From CALAED01 sp937891035 (GTDB lineage: Bacteria; Actinomycetota; Actinomycetes; Streptosporangiales; Streptosporangiaceae): 5,972 nt of DNA. Position numbers and translations under genes: made by a program. Location of the stretch: assembly GCA_035642125.1 (NCBI GenBank), contig DASQSZ010000456.1:1-5972 (forward strand), read 5' to 3'. The notes under the pieces are model-generated. The model ran no database searches. It had not been told where the DNA came from and worked only from the letters and a program-made list of their open reading frames with translations. Below, piece by piece: positions 5,939 to 5,972 of this stretch (position 1 is its first letter; each line of letters starts with the position of its first letter).

Positions 5939-5960
5939 CATCAAACTAGATTGATGTAAT
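5939..5960 (+). promoter_or_regulatory. 18-bp palindrome overlapping an extended -10 element
   Basis: CATCAAACT AGATTGATG (5939-5956) is a palindrome with 9-bp arms and one mismatch per arm, centred on CTAG. It overlaps TGATGTAAT (5952-5960), which reads as an extended -10 (TG, one base, TGTAAT with five of six matches). The arms resemble operators of small winged-helix metal sensors of the ArsR/SmtB type; that attribution is inference. The promoter would fire towards the right edge, where ATG 5959 or ATG 5970 could begin a gene outside the window. No -35 match is seen. Confidence 0.4.
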
Positions 5961-5972
5961 GTCGGTGATATG

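Overview
The window is GC-rich throughout, with strongly G/C-biased third codon positions, GTG/TTG start options and actinobacterial-type protein families. It looks like chromosomal DNA from a high-GC actinomycete; a Streptosporangiales- or Streptomyces-like host would fit, but the sequence alone does not fix the genus. No rRNA, tRNA, CRISPR array, transposase or integrase is visible.

Left half, minus strand: a large multi-domain signalling protein (PAS-PAS-GAF-SpoIIE/PP2C phosphatase-RsbW-like ATPase) reads leftward from 3098 to 537. A FAD-binding oxidase of the alkyldihydroxyacetonephosphate synthase type follows 51 bp downstream, in the same direction, and runs off the left edge. The gap between them holds no convincing terminator, so they may be one operon.

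Centre: the 272 bp between 3099 and 3370 is a divergent promoter region. A good housekeeping-type promoter (TTGGCA, 18 bp, TATGCT) faces left towards the phosphatase, and a 15-bp palindrome lies over its -35 box. A candidate ECF promoter (TGTCGA, 17 bp, CGTA) faces right.

Right half, plus strand: a DGPF/YCII-family protein (3371-3745) is followed after about 10 bp by an ECF42-type sigma factor with a long C-terminal TPR-like extension (about 3756-5051). This is the known ECF42-DGPF pairing, which has no anti-sigma factor. The TGTCGA promoter upstream suggests that the sigma factor drives its own operon. The next gene (5226-5936) encodes the N-terminal two thirds of a nitronate monooxygenase. 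It is preceded by six tandem copies of GGAGTC, a Shine-Dalgarno-like hexamer, and its frame ends inside a strong terminator-like hairpin instead of continuing into the usual C-terminal part. The last 36 bases are AT-richer and hold an 18-bp near-perfect palindrome overlapping an extended -10 element, probably the control region of a gene just outside the window.

Taken together, the region places two regulatory modules back to back: a single-chain phosphatase/kinase of the partner-switching type and an ECF42 sigma operon. The most notable points are the candidate autoregulatory ECF42 promoter, the SD-like hexamer array, the truncated monooxygenase and the palindrome at the right edge.
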